Part shown: positions 34,631 through 42,884 of the stretch, one piece after another | Numbering within the stretch: position 1 is the first letter of the stretch | Layout of the letters: each line of letters begins with the position of its first letter | Source: Candidatus Eisenbergiella merdigallinarum | Lineage (GTDB): Bacteria; Bacillota; Clostridia; Lachnospirales; Lachnospiraceae | DNA: 64,000 nt | Assembly: GCA_019119355.1 (NCBI GenBank) | Contig: DWXE01000006.1 | Span: forward strand, 100,260 to 164,259 | Direction of reading: 5' to 3' | Position numbers and translations under genes: made by a program | The notes under the pieces: model-generated | What the model was told of the DNA's origin: nothing | Database searches by the model: none | Seen by the model: only the letters and a program-made list of their open reading frames with translations

Positions 34631-35377
34631 ATGGGTAAGATAAAAGAGCTCCATGCATGCAAGAAGAAGCTTATGGAGGAGGTAAACTGCATTGATGCAG
34701 CTGAGGAATTAGGGCTGAAGATGAAGATCAAGGGGAACCGTATCCAGGTCGAATGCCCGTTCCACAGAAGCATGCTTGGGAGGGATGACCGCAGCCTCGG
34801 CAACTGCGTGATTTCCAGGACCGGGAAACGGTGCAATTGCTTTGCCTGCAATGGACATGGCGATGCGATAGAGATGGTTATGGCTTACAACGGGATGTGC
34901 TTCAGCGAAGCGGTAGACTGGCTTGCGGAAAGGAGAGCCCCTCACCTTATGGAGGGGATGGAGGGGAGATCCAGGGAAAAGCCTGAAAAATGCCCGTTCA
35001 CCGATGAAGAGTTCAATGTGATAGGTATCCATACATCAAGGTTCCTTATCCCTGTGGGTGCTGCTCCATCAAAATATGCTGCCAGGAATAAGCCCGGTGG
35101 TAAAGGGAAACACAGGGAAATCGTATATCCTGCTGAAAACAATGACGATTATGTGATCCTGTGTGAGTCTGCGCGGATGGATATCCGTGATATCTTTTAT
35201 GATAACAAACAGATATTCTGGCAGATCGTAGAACCGAAAGCCATGGAAGCGGCTGAAAGGTACAGGGATCAAATCGAATCCCTGGAACGGAACCGGAAAG
35301 GGGAAGAGCCGCTTCGTGACCTGATGGTCGAAGAACTGACATCAAGATTAAAAATCGCAAAAAAATTCATCCATTGA
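34631..35377 (+). CDS. CHC2 zinc-finger (DnaG-type) protein
   Basis: The 248-residue protein carries a CHC2-type zinc finger, CPFH ... CNCFACNGHGDAIEMVM, as found at the N-terminus of DnaG primases, followed by the usual FSEAVDWLAER helix. There is no TOPRIM domain, and the remaining C-terminal half is helical and unrecognised. It could load at or recognise the element's origin, with the polymerase activity supplied by another protein. AAAGGAGG lies 9 nt before ATG 34631, so I drop the track's first 7 residues. Confidence 0.8.
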   Translation: MGKIKELHACKKKLMEEVNCIDAAEELGLKMKIKGNRIQVECPFHRSMLGRDDRSLGNCVISRTGKRCNCFACNGHGDAIEMVMAYNGMCFSEAVDWLAERRAPHLMEGMEGRSREKPEKCPFTDEEFNVIGIHTSRFLIPVGAAPSKYAARNKPGGKGKHREIVYPAENNDDYVILCESARMDIRDIFYDNKQIFWQIVEPKAMEAAERYRDQIESLERNRKGEEPLRDLMVEELTSRLKIAKKFIH

Positions 35378-35406
35378 CAGAAATGCCCCGCTTAAAGTGG
35401 GTGCGA

Positions 35407-36990
35407 CTAAGGGATTTTATCCCTTTGAAAAATTCGGCATAGTTGGATTGAATTCCGGCTATGCCGTTTTTTCTGTTTTGCTTGGGGTATCCAGGCACCG
35501 ATGTAGTTGTAAACGATCTGGATACGCTGCTGCCTATGACCGTCCACCTTTTCGGCTTGAAACACAATAATGCGTTCCACGAACTCTCGAATAATCTCGG
35601 CATCCAATTCCTTAATATCCGTGTATTTCCTTACCAATGACAGGAAGTATTCGGTGTTAAGGGATTTTTCTTTTGCCTCATCAAGGAAATCCTGCAATTC
35701 AGCCACACGGCTTTCAAGCTGTTTCTGCTCGGCATCGTAGGTGGCGGTCATTTTGGCAAAACGCTCATCACTGATTTTGCCTTCGATGTTGTCCTCGTAC
35801 AAACGCTGCACAATGGTATCCAGTTTGGATATTCTTGCCCTTGCCTGTTCGTATTCCTTGCGGCATTCACGCAGACTGCGGTCAATTTCTCGTGTTTTGC
35901 TCTTGGTTACCATTTCCACAAATTCTGATTCATGCTCCCTTGCAAAGGCTGTGACCTGCTGAAGGTCTGCCAAGAGCAGTTGCTCTATGACCACATTTCG
36001 AATTTGGTGGGATGGGCATTCGTGCTTGCCTTTTTTACGATAGGTGGCACATACAAAATGTTCCTTATCGTGTTCCCAGTCCCTCGACCTTACTTGATAC
36101 AGTTTCTGACCACAGTCGGCGCAGTAGACCATGCCAGAGAGAATCGGCATTTCACCCATCGGTGTGACCCTGCGTCTGCCATCTCGGATACGCTGAACGA
36201 TGTCGAAGGTTTCCTTATCAATAATGGCTTCGTGGGTATCTTCAAAAATCTGCCATTCCGACGGGTCATTTTTCATCTGCTTTTTCAGCTTGTAGGACTT
36301 GCGATAAGTCTTAAAATTGACTGTGCGACCGAGGTATTCCTGTCTTTCCAGAATATGTACCACAGTGGAGGTTGTCCATCGGTACGGGTCATCGTTCTCA
36401 CGATATGCCGCAGCAGGAACATTCACACCCATTCGTTTGCCGTATTCCGCAGGAGTTTCAATCTTTCGCTTACGCAGTTCCTTGGCAATCTGTGTCGGGC
36501 CATAGCCGTTCATACAGAGTCTGAAAATCTCCCTAACCACATCAGCTGCATCTTCATCCACAATCCAGTGCGTCTTGTCCTCCGGATCTTTCTTATAGCC
36601 ATAAGGTGGATTGGTACACAGCGGTTTTCCTGCCTGTCCCTTTGCTTTGAACACAGCACGGATTTTCTTGCTTGTGTCCTTGGCATAAAATTCGTTGATG
36701 ATATTGAGAAATGGAGTAAAATCGCTTTCCTGCTGATTGATACTGTCCACACCATTGTTGATGGCGATAAATCGCACATCTGCTTGTGGGAATGCAATCT
36801 CTGTGTAATAACCGACCTTTAGGTAATCACGACCCAAACGGCTCATGTCTTTCACAATTATCGTTCCGATTCGACCTGCATCCATTTCCGCCATCATGCG
36901 CTGGAAACCTTCACGTTCGAAGGTAGTGCCGGACACCCCATCGTCTATGTAAACGCTGTCTTTGATACAAGGAAAATCCCCAATAAACAA
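35407..36990 (-). pseudogene. large serine recombinase, 5'-truncated
   Basis: The 527-residue ORF matches large serine recombinases of the TnpX/TndX type: the second half of the resolvase domain (VYIDDGVSGTTFEREGFQRM, VKDMSRLGRDYLKVG), the recombinase domain (PPYGYKKDPEDKTHW), the zinc ribbon (YCADCGQKLY ... HECPSHQI) and a coiled coil. The first 55-60 residues, including the Tyr-x-Arg-x-Ser catalytic serine, are missing. Homology begins at about 36965 and the sequence upstream is an unrelated terminator, so the gene is a decayed remnant of another transposon and is probably inactive. Confidence 0.8.
35435..35472 (+). terminator. terminator downstream of the CHC2 gene
   Basis: CGGCATAG (35435-35442) pairs with CTATGCCG (35459-35466), followed by six Ts. 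It lies inside the 3' end of the opposing recombinase pseudogene. A smaller palindrome AAGGGAT-TTT-ATCCCTT lies at 35409-35426. Confidence 0.75.
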
Positions 36991-37032
36991 GGGCTTTCAG
37001 CGGTATCGCTCCGCCGGAAGCCCTCTTTTTTT
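36991..37032 (+). terminator. intrinsic terminator at the truncation point
   Basis: GGGCTT (36991-36996) and AAGCCC (37018-37023) close a hairpin with inner GCGG/CCGC, followed by seven Ts. It abuts the broken 5' end of the serine recombinase and probably belonged to a different gene. Confidence 0.7.
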
Positions 37033-37072
37033 ATGCTTGTTTTCTGTTTTTCAGCGACTTTGCCCACGAGAG

Positions 37073-37167
37073 TTTGAACCCCTGTGAACCCACAATTTGA
37101 ACCCCTCCGAGGGAAAATCAAAAGGTATAGGCAAAATCAAAATGTGTGAGGAATAATCAAAAGGTAT
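37073..37167. repeat. short direct repeats resembling a transposon end
   Basis: TTTGAACCCCT occurs at 37073-37083 and 37096-37106, and AATCAAAAGGTAT-like units occur at about 37116, 37135 and 37155. Two families of closely spaced repeats are what IS21-type elements carry at their ends, but there is no transposase gene. The array ends 2 nt before the stop of the last defence gene. Confidence 0.45.
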
Positions 37168-37169
37168 TC

Positions 37170-37829
37170 TTACACCTCACTAAATACTTTTGAGAAGATC
37201 ATCTTTGTAAAAACATCGTCTATCTGCTTTGCAATCTGCTTTGATTCTATCAGGGTACCGAGTTCTATATTGCCCTGTTGCCCATGATAGGACAGATTCG
37301 CAGATGTTATTAAGGTCTGCTGCTGGTCAACCGAAATAACCTTTGCATGAAGTGCAGCCATCTTATCATCGTCCTGATGATAGTTATAGATTTTTAGAAA
37401 CCGTCCTTTATAGCGCAGTATCTTATCGAATCCCTGCTGCTTATCAATATCATTCACAAAGAACTTCACGAATACACCTCGCTGGCTTTTAAGAACGATT
37501 GTGTCGACCAGTTCTGAAAAGTATGAGGATAAGGAGTATCCCGTAATCAAGATATTCCTTTCCGCTCCGTTTATCATAGACTGAACCACATTCATCGTAG
37601 TTCTCGCATTGATAGAAAAAGATGGAGGTGCGGTGACAACAAGCGAAACCTTATCTGCTTCGGACATATTCATGGCGCCGATAATCGTAGCTATGATGTC
37701 CTCGCAATGTGCATCGGACAATTCCGGGCAGCTCCGCTTCAGCATAGCTTCAGCATTAGTTGTCCCATTAGCCACATCGCTTTTGACCGTATTTAAGAAT
37801 ATCTCTTTGTTTAGATTTCCACCTGGCAT
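37170..37829 (-). CDS. drmC: DISARM PLD-family protein DrmC
   Basis: The 219-residue protein has one phospholipase-D motif, LHAKVISVD...ITSANLSYHG, followed by NIELGTLI, as in DrmC. PLD-fold enzymes act on phosphodiesters, but DrmC is reported as dispensable for protection in some DISARM systems. It is the last gene of the operon. Its start lies 19 nt inside drmB, and no terminator precedes the repeat array downstream. Confidence 0.85.
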   Translation of the reverse strand: MPGGNLNKEIFLNTVKSDVANGTTNAEAMLKRSCPELSDAHCEDIIATIIGAMNMSEADKVSLVVTAPPSFSINARTTMNVVQSMINGAERNILITGYSLSSYFSELVDTIVLKSQRGVFVKFFVNDIDKQQGFDKILRYKGRFLKIYNYHQDDDKMAALHAKVISVDQQQTLITSANLSYHGQQGNIELGTLIESKQIAKQIDDVFTKMIFSKVFSEV

Positions 37830-39559
37830 AAGTCACCTACTAATTCCTTGAAATATGAGCATTCCTCGCGTCCTGGAATAGGAACTACAAGACCTCTGTC
37901 AAGCATTCTGTTTCCATTCTCGCACGCCGTTTCAGATATCATGCAGCACGAGTGGCAAGCGGCACCGTTTGAGTTTTTGCCGGCAGGCAAATTGCTCATA
38001 CATTCCGGGTCATTCGTACAAACAAGAGCTTCTTGGAAGGCGTCCCTCATGAGATTCGTCATCTGATCGATATTACCAAGTTCAACCAGACCGCCGAGTG
38101 AGCCTTCCTTATCGGAGCTTCCTGTGTATAAAAGAATGCCGGCCATTTTATCTCCAAAATAGATTCTTTCTCTAATAGCCGAAGAAGAATATCCCGATGA
38201 CATAGACATTTGCTTAATCATCAAGTGAGCGAATGTGTGCATCAGAACATAAACGGCATTTCTTACGACCGTAATCGTCCAGCCTTTTGACTCGCAGAAC
38301 TCTCTGTACGAGTCAGAATACTTTTCTGATAGGCCTTTCACCGTTGGAGAATTGAGCCACGCCGCAAGAGTATCTTTGTTAAACTCTATAAAGATGCCTT
38401 CTCCGTTTACTTCCGCCGCAGGTAGCCAGCGTTCCTGCTTACCCTTGCTTAATGCTACAACATTCGGCTGTTCATCTGCATCCGGATCGGGAGCGTCTAC
38501 TCTTGTGAATCCAAGAAGAACACGAACCTCTCTGAGTCTGGTCACTCGGATAATGCGGCTGAAATACTTCTGCAAGTACCCCGGCAGAGCATCCTCTTCA
38601 GCCTTGAAATGTTTCTTGTTTGATTCATATGCAGGGTCATTGTGGTGTGTGATGGCATTGTATTCCATCTGTTTGATTTCAGTGAACTCTTTGATATTGC
38701 TCATGCGCCGCTCAAGCGCATCATCAAACTCATCCCTCGAATAAGCAGAGAAATACATTTCATATATTTTGGTTATTCCATCATCTCCCATAAGCTGTTT
38801 TGCAAGCTCGATATCACGAAGATGCTCATCGATTAAGTTATACAGCGGATTGATCCACGGCGGAATAGAGATTGCACTCCGACTCACAGCGAAGTAAACA
38901 TTAGACGCACCACGCTGTGAAGGAATGATGGGTTTGTTGCACTTATGGTTTTTCACATTCGGTCTGAACGGATGATGGCCGGGGCAGGCAACGCCGTCAA
39001 AATTATCTCGCTGTGTTGCACCGCTCATGCTGCGTTTCGCACCGCAGGAGCATTCTACCCACATATCCGCAAGAGTGGAGGTATTGCCCGTTGAATACAT
39101 TTTTAAGGTACCGTTGCAATCGGACTCGCCTCTGTGTACCCACCACTTCCAAGGGAAGTCAGACAAATGACCGTCCTCGCAGATTGTGATGAAACGGGAT
39201 GGATAGGCAGGGCGATGGCACTCAGGGCAAGTGACACCATACTTGAGATACTTATCCAAGTCAAAATACTTTCTGGCATCAAACAGCTTTCCGCATTTTA
39301 AATTAGAGCATACGTGCCAGTATGGGAAGGTCACAACAGGAACATCACCCGAAAAACTTGTCCGCGGCATATAGAAGCAATCAACGCCCAAGTATGATGC
39401 AAGCCTGCCATCAATTATTTTTTGTCCCTTCTGTTTCCAGTAGGAGATGTCAAGAATCGTAACCGAGTCCTTTACCGCATCGACTACCGATCCGGGACCA
39501 AAGGTGGTTATGATTTGGTTTGGACGTAACTCTCCAAGTTTATTATTATCAAAAGCCAT
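37811..39559 (-). CDS. drmB: DISARM DUF1998 protein DrmB
   Basis: The 582-residue protein begins LGELRPNQIITTFGPGSVVD, the standard DrmB N-terminus, has zinc-binding pairs (HVCSNLKCGKLF ... GVTCPECHRP), and ends with the DUF1998 cysteine cluster TNDPECMSNL ... ACHSCCMISETACENGN. DrmB forms a complex with the DrmA helicase that recognises incoming unmodified DNA. ATG 39559 has GGAGG 5 nt upstream and lies 1 nt after the drmA stop; the track's 32 extra residues overlap drmA. Confidence 0.93.
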   Translation of the reverse strand: MAFDNNKLGELRPNQIITTFGPGSVVDAVKDSVTILDISYWKQKGQKIIDGRLASYLGVDCFYMPRTSFSGDVPVVTFPYWHVCSNLKCGKLFDARKYFDLDKYLKYGVTCPECHRPAYPSRFITICEDGHLSDFPWKWWVHRGESDCNGTLKMYSTGNTSTLADMWVECSCGAKRSMSGATQRDNFDGVACPGHHPFRPNVKNHKCNKPIIPSQRGASNVYFAVSRSAISIPPWINPLYNLIDEHLRDIELAKQLMGDDGITKIYEMYFSAYSRDEFDDALERRMSNIKEFTEIKQMEYNAITHHNDPAYESNKKHFKAEEDALPGYLQKYFSRIIRVTRLREVRVLLGFTRVDAPDPDADEQPNVVALSKGKQERWLPAAEVNGEGIFIEFNKDTLAAWLNSPTVKGLSEKYSDSYREFCESKGWTITVVRNAVYVLMHTFAHLMIKQMSMSSGYSSSAIRERIYFGDKMAGILLYTGSSDKEGSLGGLVELGNIDQMTNLMRDAFQEALVCTNDPECMSNLPAGKNSNGAACHSCCMISETACENGNRMLDRGLVVPIPGREECSYFKELVGDLCQVEI

Positions 39560-39560
39560 G

Positions 39561-42500
39561 TCAATCCTCCGTGTAATAGAACATATTCGCAGAACTCTCG
39601 ACCTCACGCATGGAACGAAGTGTAGCTTTTTCGTTCTCATCGTGCGGCTGATCATACGGATTCATCAACCTGTTATAGCGTTCAGTTCCAACAACGTAAT
39701 ACCGCAGCGGTTTCGTCTGCGCTGCCTGAAGTTTCCACCAGTCAATGAAGCGGTCAATTTCTTCCTCCGCATCTGCTCGTGCTGACGGCTTGATGATATT
39801 AAGCCGGTCAATTATCAGCTTCTTTACAGAATCAAGCTGCTCCGTGGTTAGTGAGCCAATAGCCGCCGCATCCGGGTTATTTGCCATGTTCGGGAAGTTC
39901 AAGCGTATTGCTGATATTATCAGCGCGTGCATGACACGATCTCTTGCTCTGGCGGAGAACGGTGTTGCCGTTGTTCCTTCAACAAAACGATAAAGCTGCG
40001 AATGATAGCCTGTAAAATTCTCGTAGTGCGATAAGTCACGGGGACGGTACGCATTGTAGAGCGTAACTACAAGTCCTGGGAATGCACGACCGATACGGCT
40101 TGTTGCCTGGATATATTCCGAGTTCTGTTTCGGCTGACCTGTCACAACCATCAGTCCAAGACGGTCAACATCCATACCAACAGCAATCATATTTGTCGCG
40201 ATAGCCGTATCCAGACAGTCTTTTGAATCACAAGTCGTTTCAAGCTGATTCAGCTTTTCCGGAATCTTGTACGATGACATACGGGAAGTGATCTCCACGT
40301 TGTGGTTCAGATACCTCTGCTTGTCCAAGCCGTACTTATTCTTGATACGATATATTCTCTTTGGAATGTCATCTTGTAAAAGTCTGACCGCACCGCCGAG
40401 TTCTCGGATACTGTTGAAATAGCCAACAAGAGAATAGTACGGATCAATCACATCCTTATACTCATCTTGAAGGGAGTATGTATAAGCAGCCTGCAGGATA
40501 ATGGCGTAAACACGCAGCAAGGCGGTCTTAACAGACTGACCGGGTGCGCAGACGCCCACATATTTTCGGAACGGATCATCCTCTACGGAAATCTCTCTGA
40601 TGAAGAAACTATCTCCGATTTCAAATCCGTTCGGCGGGAACTGCGTTGTATTCTTTCTTGCGTAAAGGCATCTGGTCTGCGCCTCTGCATTCTTGATTGT
40701 GGCTGTTGAAACGACATACTTCGGCTTAATACCATCGTGGATACACATATCCTCGATAATCGTTTCATAGGCACCGTAAACCGTACCAAGCGGTCCCGTT
40801 ATAAGATGCAACTCGTCCTGAATAATCAATTCCGGCGGCAGGAACGGTCTAATATTGACGATCGTTGACGCAGGCAAAGAAGCCGTTTTATTGTGGCGGC
40901 CGTGTTCTGCTCCAATCGCAACATAACCGTCTCGGCTGCATTTTCTGTCCACTCTGCCAAAGAGCGCATTCGTATTCACATCCCAAGGCAGGCGCGCAAA
41001 TTTATCAACGGTCGACAGAATAATAGTTGGACACTTGGCGTATATCTCTTCATCGACAAGATAAACCGGAATCGGTATTCTGTCGTTTTTATATCTGTAA
41101 AACTGACAATCTCGATCAGAACAGAAAATCTCAATAGACTTCTTGTCGGTGTCAATGTTAAAGTTCTCTTCTTTGAGAGGCTTTCCGCAGAACGGGCAAG
41201 TTAGAAGCTGCTTATAGACATGGTTCCTTGCGCTTCTTGCAGCCTGTGGATTATCAGCCTTTTCAATAAACTCATCAAATTTGTTAGGCGTTACTCCGCC
41301 TCCTACCCAGAATCCAATGCTGATAGGCTCTTTGCCAAACTGTGGGTATGCCTGCCGCCTGATCATTTCGGCAGCAAGCACCATCTTGGTAATACGGTCT
41401 CTCTGCTGTGTGGTGAGCAAACGGAGGGTATATCGGAGCATAACGGTTACACCGCCATCTCGATTGTAATTCTCTCCATTAGACGCTCTGAGCCTTCTGT
41501 TGGCGATTACGAACGCCATAAGGCCAAGGTAGGCCTCTGTTTTACCGCCGCCTGTAGGAAAGTAAAGCAGGTCAACGACCTCACGGTCTTTATGTTTCGG
41601 ATCAACGATTCCGGCAAGATTCATCAGAATAAAGGCAATCTGGAACGGACGCCATCCGAAGTTATTATCAGGATTCTTCGGATTAATGAAATCCTGGAAA
41701 TTGCACTCTGTTCCTGTGCCGTGCTTCTTTGCGTAGCCCTTGATGCTGTTCTGCAAGAAGATTACACGGTTCATAAAGCAGAAAGCCTCGAATGAGATGT
41801 CATCATTTTCAATAATGCTGATACCCTCACGTATACGCTTCAGAGCATCCAGGCAGCGTTCAATGACCTTGTTGCCTATCTTGTCCTTAAAATCAGGATT
41901 GCTCATCCTTGCGTTTCCGAGAAGTGTAGAGTTGATCCACTTTTCATAGGATTCAGCCAGGGTATTAAGTTTACCGATGGTTTCTTCCTTTTTCGATTTT
42001 ACAGACATGGTAAATGTCGAGAAGAAGTATCGGTCAAATCCATCCAAAGCGGCGCTGACACCCGGAAATTCATATTCTGGTATAAACGCTGATTTCACAT
42101 ATGTTGTTCTGCCATCAACCGGGGTATCCCACACCGCTGCGCAGCCACGTCCGCGTCCCATGATCGGGCGCTGCTCAAAATAAAACTCATCGGAGGCAAG
42201 TATCTCTCTGCAAATATGTTCTGCAATAAACGAGGCAGAACCGTCCTCCGCATAAGCCTTGATTTCCACCTGGAACATAATGGCCTCTGCACTGTTGGCA
42301 GGATTCTTTCTCTTGTTAATAACATATGCCGTTACAAGAGAATATCCTCCCTTCAAAGGAATACGGGACACATGAACATGAACATTGGAGTCGCAGGTAA
42401 GCTGGTAATCCTTTGTTCGTGTAAAATCCTTAAACTGGACACGAACCGTTTCTTCCATAGGCTGGCGCGTATATATAGCACGGCTGTGTTCTTTTTCATC

Positions 42501-42884
42501 CTTACCGGTATATTTTTCAGAGGATTTTACATAGTCTCCCCATGTCACATCCAAGTTGATACTCTCTGTATCGCTTTGGATGTAGAAACTGATACCGATA
42601 GAGGACGGCAGCTGAAAATGTGTAGTAGATATAGGCTCATTGTCATCATCCTCGCCTGCCGTAAAATCCTCACCATCCTCAAATGCCATATCAGCATCAA
42701 CTTCCTGCTCTCCGGCGCCAGAGTAATCCTCGTCATCGCTCTGAATATCGAGCATACCCACGAGATAGGCATAGCGTGGATTCTCTTCAAGAACCTCTTC
42801 CTTTTCTCTGGGACCGATAAGGTCAGTTCTTATGGCATCAATGATTTTCTGCCTGACCTCCGAATACTTAAATCTGTCAGCCAT
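39561..42884 (-). CDS. drmA: DISARM helicase DrmA
   Basis: The 1107-residue protein is the large DISARM SF2 helicase. An acidic N-terminal region (GEDFTAGEDDDNEP) precedes the helicase core: Walker A YFPTGGGKTEAYLGL, DEAD-box variant IIQDELHLITGPLG, STATIKNAEAQ and motif VI QATSRIGRAFPG. A zinc pair CPFCGKPL ... CSDRDC sits inside the core. DrmA with DrmB loads on unmethylated 5'-overhang DNA. GGAGGAGG precedes the ATG, which shares one base with the stop of the Res-like gene. Confidence 0.94.
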   Translation of the reverse strand: MADRFKYSEVRQKIIDAIRTDLIGPREKEEVLEENPRYAYLVGMLDIQSDDEDYSGAGEQEVDADMAFEDGEDFTAGEDDDNEPISTTHFQLPSSIGISFYIQSDTESINLDVTWGDYVKSSEKYTGKDEKEHSRAIYTRQPMEETVRVQFKDFTRTKDYQLTCDSNVHVHVSRIPLKGGYSLVTAYVINKRKNPANSAEAIMFQVEIKAYAEDGSASFIAEHICREILASDEFYFEQRPIMGRGRGCAAVWDTPVDGRTTYVKSAFIPEYEFPGVSAALDGFDRYFFSTFTMSVKSKKEETIGKLNTLAESYEKWINSTLLGNARMSNPDFKDKIGNKVIERCLDALKRIREGISIIENDDISFEAFCFMNRVIFLQNSIKGYAKKHGTGTECNFQDFINPKNPDNNFGWRPFQIAFILMNLAGIVDPKHKDREVVDLLYFPTGGGKTEAYLGLMAFVIANRRLRASNGENYNRDGGVTVMLRYTLRLLTTQQRDRITKMVLAAEMIRRQAYPQFGKEPISIGFWVGGGVTPNKFDEFIEKADNPQAARSARNHVYKQLLTCPFCGKPLKEENFNIDTDKKSIEIFCSDRDCQFYRYKNDRIPIPVYLVDEEIYAKCPTIILSTVDKFARLPWDVNTNALFGRVDRKCSRDGYVAIGAEHGRHNKTASLPASTIVNIRPFLPPELIIQDELHLITGPLGTVYGAYETIIEDMCIHDGIKPKYVVSTATIKNAEAQTRCLYARKNTTQFPPNGFEIGDSFFIREISVEDDPFRKYVGVCAPGQSVKTALLRVYAIILQAAYTYSLQDEYKDVIDPYYSLVGYFNSIRELGGAVRLLQDDIPKRIYRIKNKYGLDKQRYLNHNVEITSRMSSYKIPEKLNQLETTCDSKDCLDTAIATNMIAVGMDVDRLGLMVVTGQPKQNSEYIQATSRIGRAFPGLVVTLYNAYRPRDLSHYENFTGYHSQLYRFVEGTTATPFSARARDRVMHALIISAIRLNFPNMANNPDAAAIGSLTTEQLDSVKKLIIDRLNIIKPSARADAEEEIDRFIDWWKLQAAQTKPLRYYVVGTERYNRLMNPYDQPHDENEKATLRSMREVESSANMFYYTED

